This document shows positions 49,422 to 58,250 of a stretch of DNA of 64,000 nt, piece by piece. The translations under genes and the position numbers were made by a program. The stretch covers positions 1-64,000 of the forward strand of contig NZ_JAUMZV010000006.1 in the NCBI RefSeq assembly GCF_030527935.1, read 5' to 3'. Each line of letters opens with the position of its first letter. Positions within the stretch are counted from its first letter, which is position 1. The notes beneath the pieces are model-generated. The model saw only the letters and a list, made by a program, of their open reading frames with translations, was not told where the DNA came from and ran no database searches. Origin of the DNA: Kingella sp. (in: b-proteobacteria) (lineage in GTDB: Bacteria > Pseudomonadota > Gammaproteobacteria > Burkholderiales > Neisseriaceae).

Positions 49422-50725
49422 GTATGTGGCACACGGTGTTGCAGGATGCGTCGTTTCGCGATGTGCGCTTTGATGTGGTGGCGCTGGATGAGCAAGACGG
49501 CAAGGCGTTGGTGGAACACGCGCGCCCATTTACCGATGGCGTGTGGCTGGAAGACATGGGCAGCACGGGGCGGCAGGTGCAAGTGGAAGCGGTGTTTTGG
49601 GGCAAGGGCTACCATAGCCGCTTGAATGCGCTGGTGGAAGCGTTGATGGAACGCGGTGCGGGGGTGTTGGTGCATCCTGTTTGGGGGCGGCTGCAAAACA
49701 TGATGGCAGCGAGCTGGCACTTTCACCACGACGCAGACAATGTGGACTATGCCACGTTGAGCATCACGTTTCGCGAAAGCGGCGAGCCGCAAAAGATTTT
49801 TGTGTTTGAAAACGCCTTTTTGATGGCGATTGAACGCCTAATCGCGCGGATTGATGCTTACCGCGCGGCATTGGAAGGCTGGATTGATGCGCTCACCATG
49901 GCAAAACAAAGCGTCGGCGCGCTAATCGGCAGCGCGTTTGGCTTTGCCAGCGCGGCAAGGGGTGCGTGGGCGGCGTTGCGCGATTTGTTTGATGTAGGGA
50001 GCTTGGGATTAGGCGGGCACGAGAGCGGCGGCGCGGGCGATGGCGCAGGCAGTAAAAGGCTGTGGCGCGAGATGCACAGCATGGTGCAGGCGAGATTGTT
50101 TCAGGCTGCCGCGATTGGCGCAGATGGCGCGGTGTACACGGCGGATGTGCGCAGCGCGAAAAGCCGTTTTGATGCGCTGCTGCGCGCGGCGGATGCGGTG
50201 GCGACGGTGGAGCAGCGCATGGCAGTGGCTGCAAACAGCAACACACGCCGTGGCAGCGATTGGGCAGAGCGGGCGCAAGTGGGGCAAGTGTTGCGCTTGA
50301 TGGCGCTGGAGACGATATTTCAGGCTGCCTTGTTGCTGTTGGAACACGATGGCGAGCGCATGAGCGCGCCCGATGTGTGGCACATCAACCGCGCGGTGCG
50401 GCATCGCACGGCGGCGGAAATTGCCCGCTTGCGCGCCACGCTGGCGGCGATGCCCGACAAGGCGCAGGCTTATGATGCGGTGTATGCCGTGGTGGAAACG
50501 CTGCGCGATGCGGTGGCGCATTTAAACCTGCTGGCGATTGCCGTGCTGAACCAAAAACCGCCGTTGATTGCGCGCCCTGCGCCGTTAAGCGGTACGGTGC
50601 ATCAATTGGCGTTTGCTTGGTATGGCGAGATTAATCGCGCGGATGAATTGATACGGCTTAATCCGCAGCTGCGCCATCCTTGCTTTATCCAAACAGGAGA
50701 AATCATGAATGGCTACGCCCAATAA
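49418..50725 (+). CDS. DNA circulation protein N (Mu gp43-like)
   Basis: 435 residues: MWHTVLQDASFRDVRFDVV and DMGSTGRQVQVEAVFWGKGYHSR, VHPVWGRLQNMMA are typical. N is a baseplate/hub component needed for DNA circularisation on infection. Two DUS-like sites are in frame (FQAA twice). Confidence 0.9.
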   Translation: MSMWHTVLQDASFRDVRFDVVALDEQDGKALVEHARPFTDGVWLEDMGSTGRQVQVEAVFWGKGYHSRLNALVEALMERGAGVLVHPVWGRLQNMMAASWHFHHDADNVDYATLSITFRESGEPQKIFVFENAFLMAIERLIARIDAYRAALEGWIDALTMAKQSVGALIGSAFGFASAARGAWAALRDLFDVGSLGLGGHESGGAGDGAGSKRLWREMHSMVQARLFQAAAIGADGAVYTADVRSAKSRFDALLRAADAVATVEQRMAVAANSNTRRGSDWAERAQVGQVLRLMALETIFQAALLLLEHDGERMSAPDVWHINRAVRHRTAAEIARLRATLAAMPDKAQAYDAVYAVVETLRDAVAHLNLLAIAVLNQKPPLIARPAPLSGTVHQLAFAWYGEINRADELIRLNPQLRHPCFIQTGEIMNGYAQ

Positions 50726-51845
50726 TTTGTATGACAACCAAATTGTGCTGCGCATTGGCGGCATGGAGCATCGCACATGGCAAAGCTACGATATTGACAG
50801 CGATTTTTTAATCCCTGCCGATGGTTTTGACTTTGAGCTGGGCGTGGCGGCAACACAGGGGCAAATCCCCGATTTAACAGGGCAACGCTGCGAAGTGGTG
50901 ATTAACGGCGAAACGGTGCTCACAGGCATTATCGGCAACCAGCGCGATGAGAAAGATAAGGGCAGCCGCAGCCTGCGCTTAACAGGGCGCGATTTGGCTT
51001 GCTTGCTGGTGGATTGTTCTGCGCCGCAAGTGAATGTAAAAGGCATGACGGTGCTGGCGGCAGTGCAAAAGCTGGTTGCGCCGTGGAGGCAATATCTGCC
51101 CCGCGTGGTATTAAAAGCGGAAAACAACCCCACGCTGGATAAGGTGGATATTGAACCGAGCGAAAGCGCGTGGCAGGCGTTAAGCCATGTGACGAACTCG
51201 GTGGGCTTGCATGTGTGGCTGGAAGCGGATGGCACGCTGGCGGTGGGCGGGGCGGATTATTCGTCTGAGCCTGTGGCGACCTTGTGTTGGAGCAGAAATG
51301 ATAACCGCCGCAATGTGGAGCGCATCAATATTGAGCGCGATGTGGACAACCGCTTTTCGGAAGTAACCTTTTTGGCGCAATCGCATGGCAGAAGCGGCAA
51401 TGCGGCGAAGCATGATTTAAAGTGGGTGTGGCAAGACCCGTCTATGCCTTTACACAAGCCCAAAACGGTGGTGGTGGCGGACGCGGATAATTTGGAAGCC
51501 TTGAAACGGCAGGCGAAGAAGCAGCTTTCCGATTGGAAGCTGGAAGGCTTGACGATTACGGTTACCGTGGGCGACCACAAAACGGCGGCGGGGGTGCTGT
51601 GGGCGGCTGGGCAGCGCGTGCATTTGATTGACGAGGAAGAAGGCATTGATGCGATTTTCTTTGTGATGGGGCGGCGATTGATGCTCAGCCGCATGGGTGG
51701 CACGCAAACGGAGCTGCGGCTAAAAGAAGATGGGGTGTGGACACCTGATGCCTATGCGCAAAAAGCGGAGCGGGCGCGTAAACGCAAGGGCAAACGCAAA
51801 ACGGCGCGGGGCAAGAATAAGGGCGAGGAGTTGAAAAGCAAATGA
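50709..51845 (+). CDS. baseplate hub protein P (Mu gp44-like)
   Basis: A 378-residue contractile-tail hub protein: GMEHRTWQSYDIDSDFLIPADGF, LRLTGRDLACLLVDCSAP and the C-terminal VMGRRLMLSRMGGTQTELRL-type segment, then a Lys/Arg-rich tail. It overlaps the N gene by 17 bases. Confidence 0.9.
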   Translation: MATPNNLYDNQIVLRIGGMEHRTWQSYDIDSDFLIPADGFDFELGVAATQGQIPDLTGQRCEVVINGETVLTGIIGNQRDEKDKGSRSLRLTGRDLACLLVDCSAPQVNVKGMTVLAAVQKLVAPWRQYLPRVVLKAENNPTLDKVDIEPSESAWQALSHVTNSVGLHVWLEADGTLAVGGADYSSEPVATLCWSRNDNRRNVERINIERDVDNRFSEVTFLAQSHGRSGNAAKHDLKWVWQDPSMPLHKPKTVVVADADNLEALKRQAKKQLSDWKLEGLTITVTVGDHKTAAGVLWAAGQRVHLIDEEEGIDAIFFVMGRRLMLSRMGGTQTELRLKEDGVWTPDAYAQKAERARKRKGKRKTARGKNKGEELKSK

Positions 51846-52471
51846 GTTTGGCAAAATTGGCAAAGCGCACCGCGCAGGTGGCGCGGGGCGTGCAAGATGG
51901 GATTCGGCAGGCATTTCGCGGCAAGGTGGCGGCAACTCAATCGGGCGAGCCGATTCAGCGGGTGCAGGTACAGGGCTTGGCTGATGAAACGCTGCAAGAT
52001 GTGGAGCAATTACAGCAATTTGGCTTTACCAGTCATGCGCCCGCGGGCAGCGAGATGATTGTGTTGCCTTTGGGCGGCGATACCACGCATGGCATTGTGA
52101 TTGCCAGCGAGCATGGCAGCTTTCGGGTGAAAAATCTGCAAGGCGGCGAGGTGGCGGTGTATGACCAATCGGGCAGCAGCATTGTATTGAAGCAGGGGCG
52201 GCTGATTGAGATGGATTGCGATAATTTGGTGATTCGCGCCAGCCAAAAGGTGCGGATTGATAGCCCGCTGGTGGAAGCGAGCGCGCAGGTGTTGGCAAAA
52301 GGGCAAATCACAGGGCAAAACGGTTTAGCCATTTCGGGCGGCGAAGGCGGAACAGCGGCACGCATCAGCGGCAGCCTGAAAACCACGGGCGATGTGGTGG
52401 CGGGCAATATTTCCACGCAACAACACACGCATCCGGGCGACAGTGGGGGCACAACGGGAGCGGCGCAATAG
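51842..52471 (+). CDS. baseplate spike protein V (Mu gp45-like)
   Basis: A 209-residue protein: GEPIQRVQVQGLADETLQDVEQLQQFGFTSH is typical of Mu gp45. The C-terminal beta helix ends in QQHTHPGDSGG; the HXH pair binds iron at the spike apex in Mu-type tails. Coupled to P by ATGA. A DUS-like GSLK is in the helix. Confidence 0.92.
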   Translation: MSLAKLAKRTAQVARGVQDGIRQAFRGKVAATQSGEPIQRVQVQGLADETLQDVEQLQQFGFTSHAPAGSEMIVLPLGGDTTHGIVIASEHGSFRVKNLQGGEVAVYDQSGSSIVLKQGRLIEMDCDNLVIRASQKVRIDSPLVEASAQVLAKGQITGQNGLAISGGEGGTAARISGSLKTTGDVVAGNISTQQHTHPGDSGGTTGAAQ

Positions 52472-52492
52472 CGCATGGACTGAAACAAACAG

Positions 52493-52536
52493 AGGCAGCC
52501 TGAAACGGTTTATTCGTTTTCAGGCTGCCTTTTTTT
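52493..52536 (+). terminator. inverted DUS pair after the spike gene
   Basis: Arms at 52493-52506 and 52517-52530 contain complete DUS; six T residues follow. It may modulate late transcription before gp46. Confidence 0.7.
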
Positions 52537-52590
52537 GGGGCGAAGCCATGCGCCTGCCTGCCCCCGTTTGCCGCGCCGTATGATGCCAGC

Positions 52591-52938
52591 ATGGATAAAG
52601 AACTCAACCCTTTAACAGGCGATTACACAGGGCGCGCCGTTAAAAACCTGCAAAACGCGGTGTATATCCGCCTGCGCACGCCGCTGGGCACATGGTGGGC
52701 GGATAAAAGCATCGGCTCGCTATTGCACCTTTTGCAGCGGGAAAAAGATGTGGCGCGGGTGGGGTTGCTGGCAGAGCAGTATGCGATGGAAGCCTTGCAG
52801 CCGATGGTGGATGATGGGCGAGCGCAACAAATCAGCGTAACCGCCACGCAGCCGCACAATGGCTGGCTGCTGCTGCGCATTCGCGTGGAAACAGCGCAGG
52901 GCGGCTTTGATTATGACCACCGCGTGCCGATTGTGTGA
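52591..52938 (+). CDS. baseplate wedge protein (Mu gp46-like)
   Basis: A 115-residue gp46 family protein: DYTGRAVKNLQNAVYIRLRTPLGTWWADKSIGS is typical. It is a gp25-like wedge component. No strong RBS is seen; positioned between spike and the J-like protein as in Mu. Confidence 0.87.
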   Translation: MDKELNPLTGDYTGRAVKNLQNAVYIRLRTPLGTWWADKSIGSLLHLLQREKDVARVGLLAEQYAMEALQPMVDDGRAQQISVTATQPHNGWLLLRIRVETAQGGFDYDHRVPIV

Positions 52939-52991
52939 TGGCGGCAGCCTGAAACATCCTTTTAATCCCTTATTAAACCCCGATTAAACCC

Positions 52992-54044
52992 ATGTTTACA
53001 CCCCCTGATTTTGACACCATACGCGCGGCGATTTTGCGCGACACACAATCGCTGATACCCGATGCCGACATCAGCGCCGATAGCGACCATTATGTGCACG
53101 CATCGCGCTTGGCATCCTGCGCCGCAGGGCAATACGCGCATCAAACGTGGATAACGCGGCAAATCTTCCCCGACACGGCAGACACCGATTATTTGGAGCG
53201 ACACGCGGCATTGCGCGGGATTACGCGCCGTGCGGCAACCCGCGCAGGCGGCACGGCAACACTGGCGGGCACAGCAGGGGCAAGGCTGGCGGCAGGGGCG
53301 CAGATTAAGCTGGGCAACCGTTTTTATACTACCCGCGCCGATGCGGTGATTGACGGCAGTTTAAGCGCTCGCGTGCCGATTGTGGCAAGCGAAGCGGGCG
53401 AGCAGGGCAATTGCGACACCACCGCAGGGCAATTGATGGCAGCCAGCGCAGGCATCAGCAGCGATGTGATGCTATCGGCGACAGGCGGCACGGATGCGGA
53501 AAACGATGCTTCGCTGTTGTCGCGCTTGTTGGAGCGCATCCGCCGTCCGCCCGCAGGTGGTAATCGGCACGATTATAAAAACTGGGCGTTAAGTGTGGAT
53601 GGCGTATCCAGCGCCTATGTTTACCCGCTGCGGCGCGGCTTGGGCACGGTGGATGTGGCGATTACATCAGCCAATCAATTGCCCAGCGCGGAAACCTTGG
53701 CGGCGGTGCAAAACTATATTGATGCGGTGCGCCCTGTTACCGCCAAAAATGTGCGCGTGCTTGCGCCTGATATTACGCGGGTGGATGTGCGCGTGCGGGT
53801 TAAGCTAGCTGGCGCGGATTGGGCGGCGGCGCAGCGCGAAATTCAGGCTGCCTTGGCCGCTTATTTTGACGCGCTGATACCCGCCGACGACGTGGTGGTG
53901 TCGCAATTGGAAGCGGTAATCAGCAATGCTGCGGGGGTGGTGGATAGGGTGTTGCTGGCACCGCGTGCCAATTTGACCGCCGACACGGTGAACAAGATTG
54001 AATGGTTTAAATTGGGCAGCCTGAACATGGAGCGGATGGCATGA
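52992..54044 (+). CDS. baseplate J-like protein (Mu gp47-like)
   Basis: 350 residues with the baseplate J pattern: DTQSLIPDADISADSDHYVHASRLAS, FPDTADTDYLERHAALRGITR and RIRRPPAGGNRHDYKNWAL. It connects hub and tail fibres. ATGA overlap to the next gene. Confidence 0.93.
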   Translation: MFTPPDFDTIRAAILRDTQSLIPDADISADSDHYVHASRLASCAAGQYAHQTWITRQIFPDTADTDYLERHAALRGITRRAATRAGGTATLAGTAGARLAAGAQIKLGNRFYTTRADAVIDGSLSARVPIVASEAGEQGNCDTTAGQLMAASAGISSDVMLSATGGTDAENDASLLSRLLERIRRPPAGGNRHDYKNWALSVDGVSSAYVYPLRRGLGTVDVAITSANQLPSAETLAAVQNYIDAVRPVTAKNVRVLAPDITRVDVRVRVKLAGADWAAAQREIQAALAAYFDALIPADDVVVSQLEAVISNAAGVVDRVLLAPRANLTADTVNKIEWFKLGSLNMERMA

Positions 54045-54610
54045 ATTATCAGGAAGTGTTGCTGGGCTTGCTGCCGCCTGTGTCTTATGCGCGGGGTGGG
54101 GCGCGGGTGCGACAGCAGGCGCAGATTGATGCGCAGGTGTTGGATGGGGTGGCACGCAGCGCACAAGCGGTGGCAGGCGCGTGTTTGCCCGATACGGCAG
54201 GCGCGATGCTGGCGGACTGGGAGCGCGTGTTGGGCTTGGAAGATGCCAACATGGGCAAGCCTTATGCCGCGCGGCTTTCCGCCGTGTTGCTCAAAATCAA
54301 CGCAGTGGGCGGTTTGAGCATTCCCTATTTTATCCAGCTTGCCCAAAGCGCGGGCTACACCATCAGCATAGACGAACCGCAGCCGTTTCGCGTGGGCATC
54401 AACCGCGCAGGCGAGCGGCTCGCACCCGAAGAAATTATGTGGGTGTGGGTGGTGAATGTGCAAGCGCAAAACCAAACGGTGTTTTATTTCCGCGCAGGTG
54501 GCAGCACCGCAGGCGAGCGGTTAAGCAGTTTCAGCGACAGCGTGATTGAAAGCGTGTTCCAAGATTTAAAGCCTGCCCACAGCTTTGTGCGCTTTGCCTA
54601 TGTGGGCTAA
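54041..54610 (+). CDS. DUF2313/YmfQ tail protein (Mu gp48-like)
   Basis: 189 residues: LLGLLPPVSYARGGARVRQQAQIDAQVLD, TAGAMLADWERVLGLEDAN and IPYFIQLAQSAGYTISIDEP are typical. It is a baseplate component next to the J-like protein and the fibre. Confidence 0.9.
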   Translation: MNYQEVLLGLLPPVSYARGGARVRQQAQIDAQVLDGVARSAQAVAGACLPDTAGAMLADWERVLGLEDANMGKPYAARLSAVLLKINAVGGLSIPYFIQLAQSAGYTISIDEPQPFRVGINRAGERLAPEEIMWVWVVNVQAQNQTVFYFRAGGSTAGERLSSFSDSVIESVFQDLKPAHSFVRFAYVG

Positions 54611-54654
54611 GACAATCATTCCCAAACCAAAGGATAAACCTCAAAGGATAGACC

Positions 54655-55812
54655 ATGTTTCCGATAGAAACCCAAGACAACGAATTTCACGATGGCAACG
54701 GCACCACCGAGCTGGGCACCATTTTGCCGGCGTGGTGGTTAAACCAAGTGCAAGCCGAGATGATGGAAGTGGTGCGCGCAGGCGGCTTAACCCCCAACAA
54801 GGCGCAACGCAATCAAATGCTGGCCGCCCTGAAAAAACTGATGAACGATGCCACCAACCCCGCCACGCTTTCAGGCGATACCGAGAACCAAGCAGCGAAT
54901 GGTGCAACAGGGCATACGCATAAGATTGAGCGCGCCACCGACACGCTGGCAGGCGTGGTTAGGCTCATCGACGCGCTCAACAGCAATGATACCACCGCCG
55001 CTTTATCCGCCGCGCAGGGCAAGGTGCTTGCCGAGAGCAAGCTGGACGGCAACAGCGGCGTTACTTTATCCACTAACCAGACCATTACGGGTTATAAAGA
55101 TTTTGCACAGGGGCTTAATTCGGGCGCACCGATTAAAGTCGAGTACGCCAACGATTGGGTGGGCTTTATCGCCAACCAGCCTACCGAGGGCAAAAACATC
55201 TTTTTTGACGCTTATGTGGGCAACGTGCCGCGCGGCGGGATGCAGGTGGTGTCGGACGGCAACGGGCAGTACAGCCTGCGCTTTTCGGTTACGCCGCCGG
55301 GCGCGACCAACGTCGACCGCCGCACCCACGGCATGAGCGTTTATGACAACTCGGTATGGACTAGGGCGTATGGCTGGCTGCACGAGGGCTTTGTGCGCAG
55401 CGGCGTAGGGCACCGCCAAAACGCAGGGCATCAGGTAAAGATTGGTTGGAGCGGCGACCGCCTGAAAGCCACGGTAGACAGCACGGATTTGGGCGATTTT
55501 GTGTTTGACGGGCATTTTGCTAGCAATTCGTTCGGGCAAAACGGCTATCAGCGTTTGCCGGGCGGGCTGATACTGCAATGGGGCAGATTAAAGGTGCAGG
55601 GCGACGGTTTTTACAGGGTATGGATGCCCATCTCCTTTCCCAACGCCAACCTTAACGCGCAGGCGACCATTTCCATCGGCGGCGCGGTGCAGGGCAATAA
55701 CGTAGCATCGGCGCATGTGGCTTGGCTGGAAAACAGCTCCATCCATGTGGGATTTTCGGAAAACGGCACGTTTGGCGAGCAGGAATTGTTTTGGTTTGCC
55801 ATCGGACATTGA
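54655..55812 (+). CDS. tail fibre protein
   Basis: 385 residues. The N-terminal FPIETQDNEFHDGNGTTE and AWWLNQVQAEM segment is the conserved baseplate attachment part. LAGVVRLIDALN and AALSAAQGKVLAE are fibre shaft repeats. The C-terminal part (NGYQRLPGGLILQWGRL to LFWFAIGH) is a receptor-binding tip of gp53-like form. No alternative fibre ends or invertase are seen. Confidence 0.87.
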   Translation: MFPIETQDNEFHDGNGTTELGTILPAWWLNQVQAEMMEVVRAGGLTPNKAQRNQMLAALKKLMNDATNPATLSGDTENQAANGATGHTHKIERATDTLAGVVRLIDALNSNDTTAALSAAQGKVLAESKLDGNSGVTLSTNQTITGYKDFAQGLNSGAPIKVEYANDWVGFIANQPTEGKNIFFDAYVGNVPRGGMQVVSDGNGQYSLRFSVTPPGATNVDRRTHGMSVYDNSVWTRAYGWLHEGFVRSGVGHRQNAGHQVKIGWSGDRLKATVDSTDLGDFVFDGHFASNSFGQNGYQRLPGGLILQWGRLKVQGDGFYRVWMPISFPNANLNAQATISIGGAVQGNNVASAHVAWLENSSIHVGFSENGTFGEQELFWFAIGH

Positions 55813-55833
55813 TGTTTTTACGGGAGATTAACC

Positions 55834-56454
55834 ATGATTTATTACTCGCACAGCGCGCAGGCGTTTTTTGACGACCAAATCCACAGCGCGGCGCAGATAC
55901 CCGAGGACGCGCAGGCAATTGATGCGCAGCAACATCGAGCCTTGCTGGATGCGCTGAACACAGGGGCGCACATTGGCGCGGATTTATCCATTATCCCGCG
56001 CCCATCGCCTGCCCATACATGGAATGGCAAAACATGGGTGTTGGATACAGCCAAACAAGCCGAAGCGGAAAAAACGGCGTTTCAAGCTGCCCAAGCGGCA
56101 AAACTGGCGGAACTTGCCGACGCAGCGCAGGCGTTTGTGGATAAGTACGCCAAAACCGATATTGTCCCCGCCTTTGAGCAGGAAACGTGGGCGATGCAGG
56201 GCGCGGAAGCGCGGGCTTGGGCGGAGGACGACAACGCGCCTACGCCTGTGTTAGACGGCATCGCCAAGCATCGCGGCATTGACCGCATCACGCTGATTCG
56301 CGCGGCGTTGCGCAAGACGCAGCAATATGAAACGCTGGCAGCGGGCGTGGCGGGGCAGCGGCAGGCGTTGCAGGTGCGGATTGAGCGCGCCAAAACGCAG
56401 GATGATTTGGCGGCGATTGAGCTTGCTTTCAGGCTGCCTGAAATGGGAGGTTAG
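55834..56454 (+). CDS. tail fibre assembly-like protein
   Basis: 206 residues, MIYYSHSAQAFFDDQIHSAAQIPEDAQAI, with an HTWNGKTWVLD segment and a helical C-terminal half. The arrangement after the fibre and the start pattern fit tail-fibre assembly/DUF4376-type proteins. A dual-dialect DUS lies at the end (FRLPEM). Confidence 0.7.
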   Translation: MIYYSHSAQAFFDDQIHSAAQIPEDAQAIDAQQHRALLDALNTGAHIGADLSIIPRPSPAHTWNGKTWVLDTAKQAEAEKTAFQAAQAAKLAELADAAQAFVDKYAKTDIVPAFEQETWAMQGAEARAWAEDDNAPTPVLDGIAKHRGIDRITLIRAALRKTQQYETLAAGVAGQRQALQVRIERAKTQDDLAAIELAFRLPEMGG

Positions 56455-56457
56455 GCG

Positions 56458-56916
56458 ATGACGCGGGTTTATTTGGCTTTGTATAAAGGGCGAAAACGGC
56501 TGATGGATTGGACGGTGCGAACCGCTACGCGCGGGCAGTATTCGCATTGCGAAATTGCAGTGAAGCATGATTTTACCGATACCTATCATTGCTATTCTGC
56601 CAGCGCACGCGATGGCGGGGTGCGCAGTAAACGAATGCTGTTGCCTGCTGATAAATGGGATTTGCTGGAAATCCGCGATGTGGAGGCGCATGAGAAAGTT
56701 TGGGCTTTGTATCAAGCCACGCAAGGGGCGAAATATGATTATTTGGGCGCGTTGGGCGTGGTGTTGCCGATACGCCAAGCAACGCAGCGGTGGTTTTGCT
56801 CGGAGTGGTGCGCTAAGGCATTAGGGCTGGGGCAGCCTGAAAGGTTTAGCCCGAGCCGACTTGCTCACTGCCTTTCGGACGGCGTTTTGAATATAGGCGC
56901 GGTGTGCAAAAAATAG
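56458..56916 (+). CDS. NlpC/P60-like cysteine hydrolase (YycO/YiiX-like)
   Basis: 152 residues. RGQYSHCEIAV near 25-35 carries the likely catalytic His30; RWFCSEWCAKALG near 112-124 the catalytic Cys115. This circularly permuted papain-like arrangement occurs in YiiX/YycO-type hydrolases. It could aid entry by cutting peptidoglycan or modify a lipid; not resolved. It starts three bases after the previous stop. Confidence 0.7.
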   Translation: MTRVYLALYKGRKRLMDWTVRTATRGQYSHCEIAVKHDFTDTYHCYSASARDGGVRSKRMLLPADKWDLLEIRDVEAHEKVWALYQATQGAKYDYLGALGVVLPIRQATQRWFCSEWCAKALGLGQPERFSPSRLAHCLSDGVLNIGAVCKK

Positions 56917-56920
56917 AAAA

Positions 56921-56940
56921 CCCCCGTTAAAAAACGGGGG
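56921..56940. terminator. inverted repeat after the hydrolase gene
   Basis: CCCCCGTT and AACGGGGG flank a four-base loop. The better T-run is on the minus strand, so it may be bidirectional; on the plus strand it separates the tail operon from com. Confidence 0.6.
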
Positions 56941-57080
56941 AATGCTAAAAAAGTACGGCAGGAACGTGGGTGCGCTAGGAACACACCCACGCCCCCTTGC
57001 CAAAGCAGATAGTCCCTGCATTAGCCGCCGTAGCCCTCGAGGGCGGGCGGATTGTAAACCAAAACACAGGAATCTGCACA

Positions 57081-57227
57081 ATGAATACAAACGAGAAAAC
57101 AGAACACACATCAACCGAATTGCGCTGTCAATCATGCCGCCGCAAACTGGGCGAAATCGCAGGCAAATATCGCCTTGCCGTAAAGTGCCCACGCTGCAAG
57201 CAATTCAATCACTTTCAGGCAGCCTGA
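57081..57227 (+). CDS. com: Com-like zinc-finger translational activator
   Basis: A 48-residue protein with the Com pattern: LRCQSCRRKLGEIAGKY, then LAVKCPRCKQFNHF; the four Cys (CXXC...CXXC) bind zinc. Mu Com binds mom mRNA and opens a stem that hides the mom start. Here no mom is seen; the next genes are methyltransferases with hairpins at their starts. The stop comes from a DUS (FQAA TGA). The start at 57081 is preferred to the upstream frame from 56997. Confidence 0.9.
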   Translation: MNTNEKTEHTSTELRCQSCRRKLGEIAGKYRLAVKCPRCKQFNHFQAA

Positions 57228-57249
57228 AACATCAAAATCTAAACTTCTT

Positions 57250-57326
57250 TTGAGCATCCATAAGAATGCCTTTTAGCTGAACGCCTGCGAGCGTCTGTAT
57301 TTTGAAAGGACACTATGGATGCTCAA
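57250..57326 (+). promoter_or_regulatory. start-codon-sequestering inverted repeat of the cytosine methyltransferase gene
   Basis: TTGAGCATCCATA (57250-57262) is the exact complement of TATGGATGCTCAA (57314-57326), which contains the ATG at 57315. The 51-base loop holds the Shine-Dalgarno GAAAGGA and a small hairpin (ACGC/GCGT, 57281-57294). Folded, it would hide the start codon until opened, probably by Com. Confidence 0.7.
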
Positions 57327-58157
57327 TCTCAATCAATCCAACCAACCCAACAGCCCACAATCGGCAGCCTGTTCGCCGGCATCGGCGGATTTGACCTCGG
57401 CTTTGAGCAAGCAGGTTTCACAACCAAATGGCAAGTGGAAATCAACGACACCTGCCGTGCCGTGCTCGCCGACCGCTTCCCACACGCCCAACAGTTTACC
57501 GACGTGCGCACCTGCCTGCCCGACTTATCGCCGGTTGACGTTATCGTCGGCGGATTCCCCTGTCAAGACGTTTCCATTGCAGGCAAACGGCGCGGACTTG
57601 CAGGCAAACGCACAGGCTTGTTCTTTGATGCGCTCCACATCGTGGATAGCCTTAAACCCCGCTGGGTTGTGCTGGAAAACGTTACGGGACTGCTCAATAG
57701 CAACGCTGGCCAAGACTTTCAAACAGTCATCCAGTCCCTTGCCGAATGCGGGTATTTGGGCGCATGGCGCGTGCTTAATGCTGCATATTTCGGAGTCCCC
57801 ACAAAACGCCGTCGCGTATTCATGGTCGCTGGACTGGGAGAGTTGCCCCCAGCCGAGTTTATGGCTGACACCGCACCAGTTGGAATGCTGGCGCAAACGC
57901 GCGACCCACAACGGCAAGAACCCCACGCTACTTTGCTGGCCGGCATCGGCGCATCAGGGATTGACCGAGCGGGTTCGGACATCATCGTTGTGCGAAACGG
58001 ACGGGGTGCGATGGTTGAGCGGGCGCGAGCGGCTGCAAATCATGGGCTTTGCCTCGGACTGGATGAGATCAACGCTGCGGAAGCTCGGGCTGCGGGCAAC
58101 GCCGTCTGTCCGCCGGTTGCGCGCTGGATTGCCGAAAAGCTGATTCAGACGTTTTAA
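57315..58157 (+). CDS. C5-cytosine DNA methyltransferase
   Basis: 280 residues. Motif I SLFAGIGGFDLGFE, motif IV GGFPCQDVS with catalytic Cys83, motif VI LENV at 120-123, motif VIII TKRRRVF at 163-169 and motif X AAGNAVCPPVARW near 257-269 are in this frame. Motif IX is not clear here; a strong motif IX-like segment is in the +1 frame (see findings), so frameshift damage is possible. It would protect phage DNA from host restriction. No cognate endonuclease is seen. Confidence 0.85.
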   Translation: MDAQSQSIQPTQQPTIGSLFAGIGGFDLGFEQAGFTTKWQVEINDTCRAVLADRFPHAQQFTDVRTCLPDLSPVDVIVGGFPCQDVSIAGKRRGLAGKRTGLFFDALHIVDSLKPRWVVLENVTGLLNSNAGQDFQTVIQSLAECGYLGAWRVLNAAYFGVPTKRRRVFMVAGLGELPPAEFMADTAPVGMLAQTRDPQRQEPHATLLAGIGASGIDRAGSDIIVVRNGRGAMVERARAAANHGLCLGLDEINAAEARAAGNAVCPPVARWIAEKLIQTF

Positions 58158-58215
58158 GCAGTTTCAGGCTGCCTGAAAGCCGTAAAACCCCGTTTAAATA
58201 TCCTTTAAAAACAGA

Positions 58216-58248
58216 GTGCCTTTGAGTGCCGAACATACCCAAAGGCAC
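58216..58248 (+). promoter_or_regulatory. Shine-Dalgarno-sequestering hairpin of the adenine methyltransferase gene
   Basis: GTGCCTTTG (58216-58224) and CAAAGGCAC (58240-58248) form a perfect nine-base stem with a 15-base loop. The right arm contains AAAGG, the only good Shine-Dalgarno, two bases before the ATG at 58251. Confidence 0.7.
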
Positions 58249-58250
58249 AC

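Noticed and set aside
57319..58143. A separate gene in the +1 frame of the cytosine methyltransferase
   Set aside because: No RBS of its own and most of it is Ser/Pro-rich shadow. Only the motif IX-like segment is notable and is reported as a finding.
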